Part shown: in pieces, positions 53,664 through 61,718 of the stretch
How positions within the stretch are numbered: position 1 is the stretch's first letter
Layout of the letters: every line of letters starts with the position of its first letter
DNA from: an uncultured Eubacteriales bacterium
GTDB taxonomy: Bacteria; Bacillota; Clostridia; Christensenellales; QALW01
Reading direction: 5' to 3'
Assembly (NCBI GenBank): GCA_900547955.1
Contig: URIR01000004.1
Location: 29,784-93,783, forward strand
Length of the DNA: 64,000 bases
Notes under the pieces: model-generated
Database searches by the model: none
Seen by the model: the letters and a program-made list of their open reading frames with translations, nothing else
Told to the model about the DNA's origin: nothing
Position numbers and translations under genes: made by a program

Positions 53664-53770
53664 GCAGGCTTAATTATGAAAACGTCAGGCCAAACTGCGG
53701 ATAAGCACGGGCATCTAAGCAGCGCTCAGCGCAGGCTTAATTATAAAAACGCCTCTGCGGACAAAGCGTT
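53664..53770 (+). repeat. Direct imperfect repeat in the gap before nrdR
   Basis: The 21-base words 53664-53684 and 53731-53751 (GCAGGCTTAATTAT...) agree at 20 positions and are each followed by a CTGCGGA word. The period is 67 bases. A weaker third piece (GCAGGCGGCGTTC) begins at about 53793. The surrounding 399-base gap holds otherwise only a terminator and a promoter. Confidence 0.55.
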
Positions 53771-53821
53771 ATATTAAAACTTAAAAAATTCCGCAGGCGG
53801 CGTTCGCTCATTATAAATTAT

Positions 53822-53857
53822 GACTAAAGGCCCGAAGCATAACGCGGGCCTTTAGTC
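53822..53857 (+). terminator. Terminator of the zinc-ribbon protein gene
   Basis: A perfect 13-bp stem GACTAAAGGCCCG/CGGGCCTTTAGTC with a 10-base loop, followed by CTGTTTTA. Confidence 0.85.
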
Positions 53858-53896
53858 CTGTTTTACCTGCGCATTTTATAAAGCTCTCCGTTTGTC

Positions 53897-53925
53897 TGGA
53901 CTTTTATTCCAAAATGTATTATAAT
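53897..53925 (+). promoter_or_regulatory. Possible promoter of nrdR-pgeF
   Basis: TGGACT (53897-53902), 17 bases, TATAAT (53920-53925); the -35 matches four of six consensus bases. The nrdR start is 116 bases downstream. Confidence 0.4.
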
Positions 53926-54040
53926 ATATTGGTAATTAATATTTTTAAAGACTGCGGCGGAAAAAATATATATTAAATTTATACGCCGCGGAAAGCTGCC
54001 TAAAACGGCCGGGCAGGCCATTAAGAAAGGGAGTTCTATA

Positions 54041-54505
54041 ATGAAATGCACTTATTGCGGTTATCCCGAAAGCAAGGTACTGGACAGCAGACCCACAGAG
54101 GAAGGCACCGTGATACGCCGCCGCCGTGAATGCATGAGCTGTCAGCGACGGTTTACAACATATGAAAAAGTAGAGACCATGCCTCTTATGGTTATAAAAA
54201 GAGATGGAAGAAGACAGCTTTTCGATATAGAAAAAGTGAGAAACGGCATTATTAAGGCTTGTGAAAAATGCAAGGTTTCAGCTAATGATATCGACAAGCT
54301 GGTTCAGGATATTGAGCGCCGTGCAAGCGACAGTCCCGAGCACGAAATAAGTTCGCTTGACCTGGGAGAAATGATTATGAAAGGTCTCCTGGAATTGGAT
54401 CCTGTCGCATACATAAGATTTGCCTCTGTATACAGAGAGCTAAACGACCTGAACAAGCTTATGGAGGAAATGAATAAGCTTTTAGGAAAGGACAAACATG
54501 ACTGA
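54041..54505 (+). CDS. nrdR: Transcriptional repressor NrdR
   Basis: NrdR (154 residues), the ATP/dATP-sensing repressor of ribonucleotide reductase genes. The zinc ribbon uses CTYC (3-6) and CMSC (31-34), with the DSRPTEEGTVIRRRREC block. An ATP-cone domain follows (about 48-140, MPLMVIKRDGRRQLFDIEKV). It overlaps pgeF by eight bases. No nrd gene or NrdR box was seen in the window. Confidence 0.97.
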   Translation: MKCTYCGYPESKVLDSRPTEEGTVIRRRRECMSCQRRFTTYEKVETMPLMVIKRDGRRQLFDIEKVRNGIIKACEKCKVSANDIDKLVQDIERRASDSPEHEISSLDLGEMIMKGLLELDPVAYIRFASVYRELNDLNKLMEEMNKLLGKDKHD

Positions 54506-55298
54506 CGGCTTTTATACCCAGCAAATTAATGGTTTGACCATACTTAAATCCCGTTTGCTGGACCAAATTCCCTACATACGTCACGCCTTTTCAACCAGAA
54601 TCGGCGGCATAAGCACAGAGGAATGCGGCAGTCTCAATCTTGCATGGAAACGCAGGGATTCATATGAAAATGTAAGAGAAAATCACCGCCGTTTCGCGCA
54701 CGCGATGGGAATAGAGCCTGAAAACTTTGTATTTATTGAATTAAAGCACAGCGATAAAGTAATTACCGTTAATAAGGACGCGCGCAACAACGGCCGATGG
54801 TGGGATAATATCCCGTCTGATTACGACGCAGTAATAACAAAGGATACAGACGCCGCGCTGCTTGTGCGCACAGCCGACTGCGGTACAATATTGCTTCTGG
54901 ATACAAAAAGGCGCGTCATCGCGGCAGTACACAGCGGCTGGCGGGGAACTTCAGCCGGAATAATAAAAAATACCATAGAACGCATGCATTTAGAATTTAA
55001 CAGTAACCCAAGAGACATACTGGCCGCCGCCGGACCGTCCATATGCTCTGAATGCTTTTTGGCGCACGAACCGGTATATTCGCAATTCCCGCAGAAATAC
55101 CTTACATTTTATCCTGACGGACGGGCAGGCGTAGATTTAAGAGGCAAAATGCTGGACGACATGCTTGCGTCCGGCCTGCTGCGGGAAAACATTGATTTCT
55201 GTGCATCATGCACATGCGAGAATCCAGAATTATTCTTTTCTCACCGCCGCGAGCGCGGTCGCACCGGCATTATGGCCGCGTCTATTCAGCTTATTTAA
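54498..55298 (+). CDS. pgeF: Peptidoglycan editing factor PgeF (YlmD/YfiH family)
   Basis: A 266-residue DUF152/YfiH-family protein, described as a purine nucleoside phosphorylase-like laccase fold and, in E. coli, as a peptidoglycan editing factor. The metal-site residues lie in RHAFSTRIGGIS, ELKHSDKVI, LLVRTADCGTILLLD, AAVHSGWRGTSAGI and the C-terminal CASCTCENPELFFSHRRERGRTG. In Bacillus the homologue ylmD belongs to the ylm division cluster; here it is separated from it and coupled to nrdR. Confidence 0.92.
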   Translation: MTDGFYTQQINGLTILKSRLLDQIPYIRHAFSTRIGGISTEECGSLNLAWKRRDSYENVRENHRRFAHAMGIEPENFVFIELKHSDKVITVNKDARNNGRWWDNIPSDYDAVITKDTDAALLVRTADCGTILLLDTKRRVIAAVHSGWRGTSAGIIKNTIERMHLEFNSNPRDILAAAGPSICSECFLAHEPVYSQFPQKYLTFYPDGRAGVDLRGKMLDDMLASGLLRENIDFCASCTCENPELFFSHRRERGRTGIMAASIQLI

Positions 55299-55416
55299 TT
55301 ACAGGGCTTAAGAGCGGCTGTTCTAATGCATAAGGCTTGGCCTTAAAAAGCGTCCGCCGCAGCCATATACTCATACAAAATCCATTAAGCGAAAAGCATT
55401 TAATGCAAAGGAGCAT

Positions 55417-57432
55417 ATGCAGCTTGCATCTCTTAAAGGGCTTGGCCCCAAACGTCTGGAAGCCCTTAAAAAAATGAATATTCACAGCATTGACGAGCTT
55501 ATAAGGCTCGCTCCTGCTGATTATATGGACATGAGTCGAATCGTGCCAATAGCGGATATGCCTGAAAACGGCTATGCGCTTATTTTTGCACGCATAACCA
55601 GTTCTCCTTACCGCGGCCGTTCCAAAGCGGTATTCAGCACATGCGCAGACCAAAGCGCAAGCGCGGACTTAATTTGGTTCAACGCGCCATACATAGCGCA
55701 AAATTTAAAAAAAGGAGAAATGTACCGAATATTTGGACGCGCCTCAAAACACGGCAAAAAAACCGTTATAGTCAATCCTAAATTCGAGCACGAAAGCAAA
55801 AGCTCCATGAACGGCATAATTCCCGTATATCCCATCCCCAAAGGCTCTCAGCTCAACCAAAAGGCTCTTAGAAGCGCTATACGTCAAGCTCTCGACCTAA
55901 AAAACGGCATGCAGCCCGAAATCTATCCGGAGGCATTCAGAGAAAAATACGCGCTGCCCGAAATAAACTATGCGCTGGAAAACATTCATTTTCCCATATC
56001 CTTTAATCAGCTTGCTTTAGCTAAAAAACGCATGGTATTTGATGAATTAATGCTAATGCTTTCTATAATAAACGAGCATAAACGCATTCAAAGCTGCATG
56101 CGCGGCGAAATTCTATCCGCTAATCAAGCGCTTAGAGAGGATTTTGCAGCCGCTCTTCCATTTGAGCTGACCAACGCCCAAAAACGGTGCATAGGCCAGA
56201 TTGAAGAAGATGTATGCTCCGGCAGGGTTATGAACAGACTGCTTCAGGGGGATGTAGGCTCAGGCAAAACTGCCGTAGCTTTTTACGCTTTGCTCTTAGG
56301 CGTATATAATAACGGCCAGGCCGCGCTTATGGCCCCTACCGAAGTGCTGGCGCGCCAGCATTTTAATGATTTTACAATACAATTTCCAAAAATCAGAGCC
56401 GCTCTGCTTTGCGGAAGCACGAAAAAAAGCGAAAAGGAACGGATAAAGGAAGGCCTGCGCGAAGGCAGCATAAAGGTAGTTATAGGAACGCATGCCATTA
56501 TTCAGGAGGACGTCTTTCTGCCCTATTGCAAGCTTATTGTTACAGACGAGCAGCATCGTTTCGGCGTAGCCCACCGCGCGCTGCTGGGCGCTAAAAGCCA
56601 TGGAGTGCATACGCTGGTAATGTCGGCCACTCCTATTCCCCGCACTCTTTCTCTTGTGCTTTACAGCGATTTGGATTTTTCCATTCTGGACGAAATGCCG
56701 CCCGGCCGACAAAAAATAAGCACGCATATTATCCCTCCCCAGAAGGAACGCGCTATGTATGAATATATTGCGCATTGCGCCTTGCAGGACAAGCGAACTT
56801 ATATTGTATGCCCGGTTATAGAAGAATCAGATACCCTGCCCGTAATGTCGGCCGAGGAGTTATATAAAAAGCTGGCAGAGGGGGATTTAAAGGATATACC
56901 CATAGGTCTGCTTCATGGCCGAATGCCTGCAAAAGAAAAAAACTCGGTTATAGAAAAATTCGCCTCAGGCGAAATAAAGGTTCTTATTTCCACAACGGTA
57001 ATAGAGGTGGGCGTAAACGTGCCCAGCGCAGTCAATATGGTAATAGAAAACGCCGCGCGCTTCGGCTTGGCCCAATTACACCAGCTAAGAGGACGGGTAG
57101 GGCGAGGCAAAGAAAAATCCTACTGCTTTCTTTTGGATGCAGACGGACAGAACCAGCGTCTAAAAACAATGACCCAAACCTCGGACGGCTTTGAAATCGC
57201 CGAAAAGGATTTAGAGCTGCGCGGGCCTGGCGAATACTTCGGCACCCGCCAAAGCGGCCTGCCCTCGGCCATGTTTTCCAGAGCGTTTTCAAATAAGGAA
57301 TTACTCAAGCTGGCTAAAAGCGCATATTCATACCTGCTCTCTGATAAAGCATATCAGAATGTGCTGTCCGCCCTCACTATAACGGCTCAGGCAAAGCTGC
57401 AAAGAGAAAATGAACATATAGTGTATAATTGA
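55417..57432 (+). CDS. recG: ATP-dependent DNA helicase RecG
   Basis: RecG (671 residues), which remodels replication forks and branched DNA. The N-terminal wedge/OB domain (about 1-150) starts with LASLKGLGPKRLEALKKMNI. Helicase motifs: Walker A QGDVGSGKTAVAF, motif Ia MAPTEVLARQHF, DEQH in VTDEQHRFG, motif III TLVMSATPIPRTL, motif V TTVIEVGVNVPSA and motif VI QLHQLRGRVGRG. The ATG follows AAAGGAG at short distance. It is convergent with the nnrE/nnrD gene. Confidence 0.97.
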   Translation: MQLASLKGLGPKRLEALKKMNIHSIDELIRLAPADYMDMSRIVPIADMPENGYALIFARITSSPYRGRSKAVFSTCADQSASADLIWFNAPYIAQNLKKGEMYRIFGRASKHGKKTVIVNPKFEHESKSSMNGIIPVYPIPKGSQLNQKALRSAIRQALDLKNGMQPEIYPEAFREKYALPEINYALENIHFPISFNQLALAKKRMVFDELMLMLSIINEHKRIQSCMRGEILSANQALREDFAAALPFELTNAQKRCIGQIEEDVCSGRVMNRLLQGDVGSGKTAVAFYALLLGVYNNGQAALMAPTEVLARQHFNDFTIQFPKIRAALLCGSTKKSEKERIKEGLREGSIKVVIGTHAIIQEDVFLPYCKLIVTDEQHRFGVAHRALLGAKSHGVHTLVMSATPIPRTLSLVLYSDLDFSILDEMPPGRQKISTHIIPPQKERAMYEYIAHCALQDKRTYIVCPVIEESDTLPVMSAEELYKKLAEGDLKDIPIGLLHGRMPAKEKNSVIEKFASGEIKVLISTTVIEVGVNVPSAVNMVIENAARFGLAQLHQLRGRVGRGKEKSYCFLLDADGQNQRLKTMTQTSDGFEIAEKDLELRGPGEYFGTRQSGLPSAMFSRAFSNKELLKLAKSAYSYLLSDKAYQNVLSALTITAQAKLQRENEHIVYN

Positions 57433-57471
57433 CCGTCCCGCAGCAGCGTATGGCGCCGGCAATTAGATGTT

Positions 57472-58932
57472 TTATTCTCCGTCCGCCTCCAAAAAGGCTT
57501 CCTCCAAGCCGCGAATTATATCTCCAGCCGTCATCGCGCGCTTTGACGCTCTCCGCGCCGCCGCTTTTCCTGCAGCGCCGTGTGCAAGCACGCCGGCAAC
57601 AGCCGCATCCAAGGCGTCGCCCTGCGCCAGAAATGCAGCTATAATTCCTGAAAGCGTATCGCCGCTTCCCGCCGTTGCCATACCATGATTAAGCCCGGCA
57701 TATATATATCGGCTTTCTCCGTCTGAAATAACCGTAGAAGCGCCTTTGAGCACTACTATACACTTATACCGGCTGGCCAATTCGTCCGCGCAGTCCGCCT
57801 GACTGCCGCGCAATTCGGCTGCCGAGCAGCCTAAAAGGCGCGCCCCCTCGCCCAGATGCGGAGTTATAATAACAGGAGCGCTTCTGTTCTGCATTGCCCT
57901 TTCGCCCGTTTCGGCGAGTATATATAATGCGTCTGCATCCAATACGGCCGGAGTTTCCGCTTCAAGAACAATTTTCAGCCTTTCATACTCAGAACGGCCC
58001 GCCCCCGGTCCAAATACTACTGAATCCATTTCACTTAAAGTATTCAAGCATTCCTCAAGCGTCTGGTAATACGAACACATTATTTCCAAGGGTCTGCGGT
58101 CATAAAATGAATCCTCGTCTCTGGCAAAGATAGTCGCCCGGCCAGCGCCTGCCTTCAGCGCCGCAAAAGCGCTTAAAACTGAAGCGCCCTCCATGCCTCT
58201 TGCTCCGCCCACAATACCTACGCTCCCAAAATTTCCCTTGTGACTGGTTGCGCTGCGTTTAGGCAGCAGCTCCTTCAAATCGCTTAAATCCGTCAGTTTA
58301 GCTCTCTGCTCCACCCCGTCAGGAAATTCCAGGCCTGCCGAAACCACCTCAAGACGTCCGCTCTTAAGCGCTCCGTCCGCTAAAGTATGTCCTAATTTAG
58401 GACATAAAAATGTAACTGTATCATCAGCCGTTACGGCGCGGTTCATAACTATTCCGCTATCCGCATGCACGCCTGAAGGAATATCAATGCTTACTACTTT
58501 CGCCCCCGCCGCCCTCAGGTCTTCTATCAGCTTAATGCCCTCAAGCTGCGCGCCGCCTACGCTTCTATTAAGTCCTATTCCAAATATAGCGTCCACTACC
58601 ACATTGCAGGAGGAGGGGATATCCGTTATTAAATGTCTTGCCCTTTCAAAAAAGAAACGCGCGTACTCTTTAAGCTCCTGCTCATCCCCGATAAAAAGCA
58701 AGCTTACCTCGCAGCCCAGCTTGGATAATTCTTCAGCGCACACAAAGCCGTCCCCTCCGTTATTGCCGCTTCCGCAAACGCACAACGCGCTTTTAGGCGC
58801 ATAACGGGAAAATATATATCGGGCCGCCTGAGAGCCTGCTTTAAACATTATCTCTCTAGGCGGCTTTTTCAGAGTTTCAAAATTATAATTTTCCAGCTCT
58901 CTCATCTCTCTGGCGCTCGCAAGGTTTTTCAT
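57472..58932 (-). CDS. nnr: Bifunctional NAD(P)H-hydrate epimerase / dehydratase
   Basis: A 486-residue fusion that repairs hydrated NAD(P)H. The N-terminal epimerase part (about 1-210, YjeF_N) has CVCGSGNNGGDGFVCAEEL and VVVDAIFGIGLNRSVGG. The C-terminal ADP-dependent dehydratase (about 220-486) has GSVGIVGGARGMEGASVLSA, VVFGPGAGRSE, VLDADALYILAE and the nucleotide loop GMATAGSGDTLSGIIAAFLAQG. The ATG at 58932 follows GGGGAGGAG and lies 50 bases inside acpS, so the genes overlap. Confidence 0.95.
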   Translation of the reverse strand: MKNLASAREMRELENYNFETLKKPPREIMFKAGSQAARYIFSRYAPKSALCVCGSGNNGGDGFVCAEELSKLGCEVSLLFIGDEQELKEYARFFFERARHLITDIPSSCNVVVDAIFGIGLNRSVGGAQLEGIKLIEDLRAAGAKVVSIDIPSGVHADSGIVMNRAVTADDTVTFLCPKLGHTLADGALKSGRLEVVSAGLEFPDGVEQRAKLTDLSDLKELLPKRSATSHKGNFGSVGIVGGARGMEGASVLSAFAALKAGAGRATIFARDEDSFYDRRPLEIMCSYYQTLEECLNTLSEMDSVVFGPGAGRSEYERLKIVLEAETPAVLDADALYILAETGERAMQNRSAPVIITPHLGEGARLLGCSAAELRGSQADCADELASRYKCIVVLKGASTVISDGESRYIYAGLNHGMATAGSGDTLSGIIAAFLAQGDALDAAVAGVLAHGAAGKAAARRASKRAMTAGDIIRGLEEAFLEADGE

Positions 58933-59308
58933 TCTGCTCCTCCCCTTCTAAAACGCACTGCGCTACTGCAAAAAAGCGCTCGTGCGAAATGGATATATGA
59001 ATTTTCCTGCCTCCAAGCTCTTCAAAAAGCGTCTGCGCATTATTATGCAGGCGAGCGTATGGCTTGCCTAAGGAATCATGATAAACTTCAATATCCGTCC
59101 AGGCCATATTCCTTACGCCCGTGCCCAGCGCCTTAGAGCATGCCTCCTTGACTGCAAAAATCCCCGCTGCGCTCTGCGCATTCATTTTTTTTGACTTTAA
59201 GAACTCCTGCTCGGCCTGAGTATATATCTTTTTTAAAAAATTATCCCGGCGCAGCATAATCGCAATGCGGGTTATGTCTGTTATATCTATCCCCGTACCT
59301 ATTATCAA
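58883..59308 (-). CDS. acpS: Holo-acyl-carrier-protein synthase
   Basis: AcpS (141 residues), which transfers phosphopantetheine from CoA to acyl carrier protein. The metal-binding Asp is in IIGTGIDITDI (D8) and the Glu in FAVKEACSKALGTG. ISISHERFFAVAQCVLE ends the core. The start is a TTG at 59308 that overlaps the recX stop (TTGA). The tail of about 18 residues beyond the core is charged and overlaps the nnr start, as if extended by readthrough into the next gene. Confidence 0.94.
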   Translation of the reverse strand: MIIGTGIDITDITRIAIMLRRDNFLKKIYTQAEQEFLKSKKMNAQSAAGIFAVKEACSKALGTGVRNMAWTDIEVYHDSLGKPYARLHNNAQTLFEELGGRKIHISISHERFFAVAQCVLEGEEQNEKPCERQRDERAGKL

Positions 59309-59943
59309 AAATCTGTCTCCTCTCCCTGAAGCAGGCTCTGAACAGCTTCGCTTACAATATCATAATCGAAACCCCGGCGCGCCAGAGCCTGATAAAGCTT
59401 TAAACGGGCGTCTCGGGCGTCTTTAAATCTTTTGCCCTTAAGATAAGCCGTCCCGGCTCTAAGCGCTCCGTCCATTTCATCCTGCGCATTCCTCTCAGAA
59501 AGCGCGCATTCTATAATTTCACTATCAACGCCCTTATGCATCAGCGAATATTTAACCGCTCTGTTGCCTTTAACGGCGTTTTGCTGAATATATGCGCGCG
59601 CATATTCGGCGTCGTCTATATACCTGTATTCCTTTAATCTCTCTATAACCCGGCAAACAATATCGTCGTCATAGCCCTTTTTGACAAGATAATCCTCAAC
59701 CTGCTTCTGGGTTTTTCGGCCTCCGCCTATATATTCCCCGCCCTTATTAAGCGCACGCAGAAATTTATCCTCTCTTACGCCAGATAATAGCAGGGAAGCT
59801 TCAACCGTATCCCCTTCCTTTAAATGCAGACGCAGTATTTCTTCCTCGCTTAATCCGGTATAAAAAACATCGTCAGCATATATATTATACCTCCCGGCAT
59901 TATTTTTCTGCTTCTCAATTTTAGTTATTTTCATTTTACCCAT
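59305..59943 (-). CDS. recX: Regulatory protein RecX
   Basis: RecX (212 residues), a helical-repeat protein that modulates RecA filaments. EEILRLHLKEGDTV, RTQKEVEDYL-type sequence (KTQKQVEDYLVKKGYDDDIV), RYIDDAEYARAYIQ and the C-terminal YQALARRGFDYDIVSEAVQ repeats are characteristic. The start is taken as ATG 59943; an ATG three codons later is also possible. It is the first gene of recX-acpS-nnr, with four-base coupling to acpS. Confidence 0.92.
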   Translation of the reverse strand: MGKMKITKIEKQKNNAGRYNIYADDVFYTGLSEEEILRLHLKEGDTVEASLLLSGVREDKFLRALNKGGEYIGGGRKTQKQVEDYLVKKGYDDDIVCRVIERLKEYRYIDDAEYARAYIQQNAVKGNRAVKYSLMHKGVDSEIIECALSERNAQDEMDGALRAGTAYLKGKRFKDARDARLKLYQALARRGFDYDIVSEAVQSLLQGEETDF

Positions 59944-60343
59944 CACGCAATATACAACTCAAAATTATTTATAATCTCAAAAAAATATACGGCATTCTCA
60001 GCATTAGCATACAAGGCAAAACCGCGGGAACATAAATCCAGCCATTTTCTGACCTCATTATATCCTGTACTCCAACATGCTCATATCATTATATAACAAA
60101 TTGCACCCCGTTGACAAGAGAGCATTAAAACAAAAAGCAAATTTCATGCTTACCGTCCACTATGTTCGTTCAAGCGCCCGACAATCATAACAAAGCCAAC
60201 ATATATAAGGAAATTCAGCCTCATTTTCATTAATCATTTCCATGCCTAAGCAATATAACAGAGTACAATACGCCGCAGAGGGGCAAATTATAGTCTGATT
60301 AAATTATCCATTGCAGCTTATAAAATATTTTAACATAAAAGGC
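59944..60343. other. 400-base intergenic region between divergent recX and ytrA-type units
   Basis: No gene, hairpin or repeat of note was found. The right end carries the ytrA promoter. A promoter for recX on the minus strand must lie in the left part but could not be fixed. Confidence 0.4.
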
Positions 60344-60372
60344 TTGACATAAGCATATAAAAAGCATATAAT
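60344..60372 (+). promoter_or_regulatory. Consensus promoter of the GntR-ABC operon
   Basis: Perfect TTGACA (60344-60349), 17 bases, TATAAT (60367-60372). The regulator ATG is 46 bases downstream of the -10. Confidence 0.85.
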
Positions 60373-60378
60373 ACCTAC

Positions 60379-60390
60379 TGTATTAATACA
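60379..60390. promoter_or_regulatory. Putative operator for the GntR regulator
   Basis: The 12-base perfect palindrome TGTATTAATACA lies at the expected transcription start, followed by a further TAATACA at 60394-60400. A position just past the -10 suits autorepression by the YtrA-type regulator encoded next. Confidence 0.6.
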
Positions 60391-60418
60391 ACTAATACAC
60401 ATAGAAAGGAGGAATGGC

Positions 60419-60799
60419 ATGCTTGAAATAGACAAGATGTCCCGCATCCCAATATATGAACAGATAATTCAAAGGCTTGAGCTGCTCATTCTTACAAACG
60501 TTTTAGGGCCGAATTCCCCTTTGCCCTCAGTACGGTCTCTTTCGCAGGAGCTTTCGGTAAATCCAAATACTCTGCAAAAAGCCTATGCCGAATTAGAGCT
60601 TAAGGGAATCTGCTACAGCGTACCAGGCACAGGCCGTTTTATCTCTGAAAATGCAAAGAATATTTTAATGCGCTCAAAACGTGAAGAATTAGAGCAATTC
60701 AAAGAAACAGTAAAGGAATTAAAGCTGGCAGGAATATGCGCCAGGGAGCTCAAGCTGCTCATAGACCAAATCTACAGCATACCGGGAAAGGAAGGATAA
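60419..60799 (+). CDS. GntR-family regulator, YtrA type
   Basis: A 126-residue GntR regulator. The winged helix spans about 8-75 (PIYEQIIQRLELLILTNVLG, LPSVRSLSQELSVNPNTLQK, AYAELELKGICYSVPGTGRF). The short C-terminal part (about 80-126) only dimerises, which defines the YtrA subgroup that controls adjacent ABC transporters. The ATG follows AAAGGAGG. It is three bases upstream of the ATPase gene and probably represses its own operon until the transporter is needed. Confidence 0.92.
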   Translation: MLEIDKMSRIPIYEQIIQRLELLILTNVLGPNSPLPSVRSLSQELSVNPNTLQKAYAELELKGICYSVPGTGRFISENAKNILMRSKREELEQFKETVKELKLAGICARELKLLIDQIYSIPGKEG

Positions 60800-60802
60800 A
60801 AA

Positions 60803-61702
60803 ATGATTACCGCTCAGAATTTAACTAAAACCTTTGATAAATTTACCGCTCTGGAAAATTTAAGCTGCTCTATTCCAAACGGCTGCATTTACGGCATGGT
60901 AGGCTCAAACGGAGCCGGCAAATCTACGCTGCTTCGCCTGATAACCGGCATTTACCGCCCGGATAATGGTAAGGTGCTTATAGACGATAGGCCTGTGTAC
61001 GATAACCCCGAAGTGAAACGCAAATTTGTTTTTGTACCCGACGAATTATTTTTCCTGCCCCAGGCCAGCATGAACAGAATGGCTTCATTATATAAAGCCG
61101 TATACCCTAATTTCGACAATCAGCGCTTTAAGCAGCTGGCCGAGGCCTTTAATCTGGACCCTACCGCCAAATTGCAGACCTTTTCCAAGGGAATGAAGCG
61201 CCAGGCAGCCACCATACTGGCTCTCAGCGTCAAGCCGGAATATATTTTCTTTGATGAAACCTTTGACGGTCTTGACCCGGTAATGCGCAATCTTGTTAAA
61301 AAGGTTATATATGCGGACGTATGCGAACGTAAGGCCACAGCCGTAATAACCAGCCATTCTCTGCGCGAGCTGGAGGATACCTGCGACCAGCTGGCCCTGC
61401 TGCATAAAGGCGGTATAATATTTGAAAGCGATATAGAAAATCTCCGTACATCCCTGTTTAAATTACAGGTAGCTTTTTCCGACCCATATGACAGAAGCCT
61501 TTTCGGCGATATGAATATTGTTTCATTTATCAAAAAGGGCAGCATAGCGAGCATAATCGCCAGAGGAGATAAGGATAAGGCTCTTGCACAGATTAAGGCG
61601 TTAAATCCTCTTCTGGTTGAAGCCCTTCCTTTAACCCTGGAAGAAGTATTTATCTATGAAATGGAAGCCCTTGGCTATTCCTTTGAAGACGCAGTCAAAT
61701 AA
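60803..61702 (+). CDS. ABC transporter ATP-binding protein
   Basis: A 299-residue ABC ATPase. Walker A is GSNGAGKSTLLRLI, the signature motif is the variant FSKGMKRQ, Walker B is YIFFDETFDGLDP, and the H-loop is VITSHSLREL. The variant signature is common in YtrB/BcrA-like exporters linked with YtrA regulators. It couples to the membrane protein encoded next. The likely task is export of, or resistance to, a cell-envelope-active compound; this is inferred from the operon type. Confidence 0.9.
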   Translation: MITAQNLTKTFDKFTALENLSCSIPNGCIYGMVGSNGAGKSTLLRLITGIYRPDNGKVLIDDRPVYDNPEVKRKFVFVPDELFFLPQASMNRMASLYKAVYPNFDNQRFKQLAEAFNLDPTAKLQTFSKGMKRQAATILALSVKPEYIFFDETFDGLDPVMRNLVKKVIYADVCERKATAVITSHSLRELEDTCDQLALLHKGGIIFESDIENLRTSLFKLQVAFSDPYDRSLFGDMNIVSFIKKGSIASIIARGDKDKALAQIKALNPLLVEALPLTLEEVFIYEMEALGYSFEDAVK

Positions 61703-61718
61703 CAGAGAGGAGATTAAT

